Shown here one piece after another: positions 61,746 to 64,000 of a stretch of DNA of 64,000 nt. Source of the stretch: RGIG4097 sp964550635 (lineage in GTDB: Bacteria > Bacillota > Clostridia > Christensenellales > CAG-917); assembly GCA_964550635.1 (NCBI GenBank), contig CAZJZV010000007.1, forward strand, positions 7,021 to 71,020, in the 5' to 3' direction. A model generated the notes under the pieces. It was not told where the DNA came from and did not search any database. It saw only the letters and a list, made by a program, of their open reading frames with translations. Within the stretch, counting starts at the first letter, position 1, and every line of letters begins with the position of its first letter. Both the position numbers and the translations under genes were made by a program.

Positions 61746-63239
61746 ATGTCAATTGGTGCAATAGTCGGTATCGCAATAGCGGCGGCAGTCGTTCTTTTCG
61801 TGCTTGCGCTCGTCATCCGTACCGCCTTGAACAAACCCACTCACAAACCCGTAGAACTTGCAACCCCCGCCGCAGTCGACAAAGACAGAGCGGTCAAACA
61901 CTTGCAAGAAGCAATCCGCATCCCCACCGTGTCCATGGTGGACGACTATATCGACAACACTCAAGCATTCGTCGATTATAGAGATTGGCTCGAAAAGGCC
62001 TATCCCCTTCTCAACGCAAAAGCGGAACGCACCATCATTGCGGGCTACTCGATCATCTATCATCTGAAAGGCAAAAATCCCGCGCTCAAAGGCGGTTGCT
62101 ATCTCAGTCATATCGACGTCGTTCCCGCTCCCGTAGACGGTTGGGAATACGATCCGTTCAGCGGTCATCTCACCGAAGACGGCTATATCTACGGCAGAGG
62201 CGCGCAAGATATGAAGAGCCATATGATCGCCCTTCTCGAAGCGGTCGAATATCATCTCGAACACGGCAAGGAATTTGAAAGAGATTTGTATCTCTGCTTC
62301 GGACACGACGAAGAACCCGGTCAATCCATAGTCGGCGCGTCCAGTATCGTCAAATATCTCAAAGACAAGGGTGTTGAAATGGAATTCGTCGTAGACGAAG
62401 GCGGCACCGTCCTTGACGGCAATCTTCTCGGCATCCCCCACACCGTAGCACTCATCGGCGCGGCGGAAAAAGGTAGCGGAGATCTCGAACTCGTCGTCAA
62501 CAAACAAGGCGGTCACGCATCCAACCCCAATCCTCCCACGGCGGACGGTGTGCTTGCAAAAGCGGTCGCAAAGGTGGAATCTCACCCCATGAAGACTCGT
62601 TGGACGGAACTCACCAAAGAAACCTTCAGAGAACTTGCTCCCTACTGCGGGGGCGGCGCACTCGGCAAAGTGTTCAAATTCTTGTTCACCAACCGCGACG
62701 TATTCTCTCCCCTTCTCAAGTTTGCGTTCACTCTCGTCATGCCTATGACCAACGCACTCGTGCGCACCACGTTTGCACCCACTATGCTTTGGGGTAGCGA
62801 CGCAAGAAACGTCATCCCTAAAGAAGCAAGAGCAAATATCAACTACCGTATGATCACCGGTGAAACCGCGGACGACGTGAAAGCGTATCTCGAAAAACTT
62901 CTCAAAAAAGACGTGAAGAAGGGCGTGTTGAAAGTCAATATGCTCCAATACTCCAATCCTTCCGCAGAAGCGGACGTCCACTGCGACGCGTACGAGAATA
63001 TCCGCACGTCCATTCTCGAAACCTTCGACGACGTAGTCGTCGCACCTTATATGTTCATCGCGGCAAGCGACGCGCGTTTCTACAATCCGCTCACCGACAA
63101 CGTGTTCCGTTTCGGTCCGTTCATCAACTCTCTCGACGACCAAGCGCGTATCCACGGTATCAACGAGCGTCTGCACGTCGACCAACTCGAAAAGGCGACT
63201 CAATTCTTCGTGCGTTGCCTTGAAAACACTCTCGGCTAA
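61746..63239 (+). CDS. Membrane-anchored M20-family metallopeptidase
   Basis: 497 aa. An N-terminal helix (AIVGIAIAAAVVLFVLALVI) anchors the enzyme. The peptidase domain shows CYLSHIDVVPAP (first metal His/Asp), YGRGAQDMKSHMI (bridging Asp), FGHDEEPGQ (catalytic Glu-Glu) and KQGGHASNPNPP (dimerisation lid). The combination resembles the CPS1/PM20D1 carboxypeptidase group, which hydrolyse or make N-acyl amino acids. Plus strand, own promoter. Confidence 0.9.
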   Translation: MSIGAIVGIAIAAAVVLFVLALVIRTALNKPTHKPVELATPAAVDKDRAVKHLQEAIRIPTVSMVDDYIDNTQAFVDYRDWLEKAYPLLNAKAERTIIAGYSIIYHLKGKNPALKGGCYLSHIDVVPAPVDGWEYDPFSGHLTEDGYIYGRGAQDMKSHMIALLEAVEYHLEHGKEFERDLYLCFGHDEEPGQSIVGASSIVKYLKDKGVEMEFVVDEGGTVLDGNLLGIPHTVALIGAAEKGSGDLELVVNKQGGHASNPNPPTADGVLAKAVAKVESHPMKTRWTELTKETFRELAPYCGGGALGKVFKFLFTNRDVFSPLLKFAFTLVMPMTNALVRTTFAPTMLWGSDARNVIPKEARANINYRMITGETADDVKAYLEKLLKKDVKKGVLKVNMLQYSNPSAEADVHCDAYENIRTSILETFDDVVVAPYMFIAASDARFYNPLTDNVFRFGPFINSLDDQARIHGINERLHVDQLEKATQFFVRCLENTLG

Positions 63240-63258
63240 AATCTCATAAGCCATATAC

Positions 63259-63284
63259 GGAAACCGTCCGAAAGGGCGGTTTCC
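63259..63284 (+). terminator. GAAA-loop hairpin after the M20 gene
   Basis: An 11-bp stem (GGAAACCGTCC / GGGCGGTTTCC, one G-T pair) capped by GAAA, 19 bp past the stop. There is no clean T-tract, so termination may be partial. Confidence 0.5.
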
Positions 63285-63346
63285 TTGTGGGCAAAAAAAC
63301 TCGGTGCACTACATTTTGTCAAACGAATATTTTTTTGCATAAAGTC

Positions 63347-63376
63347 TTGTTTTTTTTCGGCGTTTGGTGCTACAAT
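63347..63376 (+). promoter_or_regulatory. Promoter of the DUF4364 gene
   Basis: TTGTTT (63347-63352), 18 bp, TACAAT (63371-63376), then AAAGGAGG 7 nt before the start codon. Confidence 0.55.
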
Positions 63377-63407
63377 GGCAATCCGATTAAACAAAGGAGG
63401 AGATAAA

Positions 63408-63941
63408 ATGGACTTCGATCAAGCCCCTATTCGTCTGGATAGCAAAATTCAAAAATTAATAATTTTGTTCGTCTTTGAAAAAATGGCGATACCGCTTGCC
63501 GAATCCACCATTCTCGACATCTGCTCCTCCGACAACGACTGGCTCACCTATATGGAATGCAAGCAGTATCTCGGTGAACTTCTCGAAACAAACCTTGTCT
63601 ACAAGGTCCCCAAAAGCGAGAATTACAATATCACCCAAGACGGCACCAGTTGTTTGGCACTGTTCTACACCCGCATACCCGCGTCCATCCGCGACAATAT
63701 CACCACGTACGCAAGGGATAACCGTATGCGTTACAAGAAACGGCAATCCTATTTTTGCGACTACTCCAAAAACGCGGACGGCACCTACACGGTCATTCTC
63801 AAAATCAACAACGACACCACCACCCTTATGGAATTGAAAATGGTCGTCGCCAATCGCCAACTCGCGAAATATCTCTACAAGAGTTGGGTGGACAAAGCAT
63901 CCCAAACCTACGCCCTAATCCACGACACCCTTCTCGACTGA
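63408..63941 (+). CDS. DUF4364-family protein
   Basis: A 177-aa protein matching DUF4364: a winged-helix-like N-terminus (LDSKIQKLIILFVFEKM; YMECKQYLGELLETNLVYKV) and a C-terminal alpha/beta part (DGTYTVILKINNDTTTLMEL). The family is widespread in Clostridia and is thought to be a transcription regulator; there is no firm function. The start is the ATG after AAAGGAGGAG; a longer frame upstream contains the promoter. Confidence 0.85.
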   Translation: MDFDQAPIRLDSKIQKLIILFVFEKMAIPLAESTILDICSSDNDWLTYMECKQYLGELLETNLVYKVPKSENYNITQDGTSCLALFYTRIPASIRDNITTYARDNRMRYKKRQSYFCDYSKNADGTYTVILKINNDTTTLMELKMVVANRQLAKYLYKSWVDKASQTYALIHDTLLD

Positions 63942-63950
63942 AAATAATAA

Positions 63951-63978
63951 AAATCCACCAGTTCAACTGGTGGTTTTT
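63951..63978 (+). terminator. Terminator after the DUF4364 gene
   Basis: A 9-bp stem (CCACCAGTT / AACTGGTGG) followed by TTTTTAA, 14 bp beyond the stop codon. Confidence 0.88.
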
Positions 63979-64000
63979 AATTTGAGGGTAAAACCCTCTG

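Noticed and set aside
1..64000. tRNA or rRNA genes
   Set aside because: No cloverleaf with TTCGA-type arm or rRNA-like stretch was noticed in the intergenic regions; a covariance search was not possible here.

Overview
The window looks like a chromosomal segment of an uncultivated, gut-type member of the Clostridia (Bacillota). This is an inference from gene content: WhiA, a DUF5685/J-protein pair, DUF4364, a GTP-dependent PEP carboxykinase, paired ATP- and PPi-type phosphofructokinases, a complete bacterial V-type ATPase operon of the enterococcal Ntp kind, a TM1266-type hydrogenase-system regulator and no sign of an outer membrane. Almost every gene lies on the minus strand, as expected of one leading-strand replichore arm. 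I found no rRNA, tRNA, CRISPR array or prophage.

Layout. 1-6.6 kb: an unrecognised 523-aa protein, a TrmA/RlmD-type RNA methyltransferase, an alpha/beta esterase and tandem PPi- and ATP-type phosphofructokinases. 6.7-15.0 kb: a composite repeat, then dnaE, whiA, a PHP phosphoesterase, murB and uvrC. 15.2-21.2 kb: a divergent 56-aa membrane microprotein and ArsR regulator, a membrane protein, a J-like protein, DUF5685, trpS, thrC and a P-loop protein. 21.3-26.0 kb: a Re-citrate/isopropylmalate synthase-like enzyme, then prfA, a DUF1385-PrmC fusion and rpmE. 26.2-29.0 kb: an ABC importer whose binding protein is circularly permuted, led by a TM1266-type regulator. 29.1-34.8 kb: an FtsX-type ABC exporter operon with a large lipoprotein and a PIG-L deacetylase. 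35.0-36.3 kb: a YhhN protein and queH. 36.3-36.8 kb: dense repeats. 36.8-45.8 kb: a V-type ATPase, probably Na+-translocating, behind rpiB. 46.0-56.6 kb: one 3516-aa repeat-rich surface protein. 56.8-57.9 kb: a REP-associated tyrosine transposase (RAYT) between two near-identical 67-69 bp palindromes. 57.9-64 kb: an acyl-CoA synthetase, PEP carboxykinase, a membrane-anchored M20 peptidase and DUF4364.

How the parts fit. The central-carbon genes (pfkA, PPi-PFK, PEPCK, citrate-synthase-like enzyme, rpiB) and the predicted Na+ V-ATPase fit an anaerobic fermenter that economises on ATP. Translation-termination genes are grouped (rpmE, PrmC fusion, prfA). The most unusual material is non-coding or architectural: two five-hairpin arrays with a constant 9-nt linker and compensatory stem changes, each ending at a stop codon; a RAYT/palindrome system with distal copies 20 kb away; a binding protein whose lobes are in swapped order; and three genes whose -10 box sits exactly 6 nt before the ATG, implying leaderless mRNAs.
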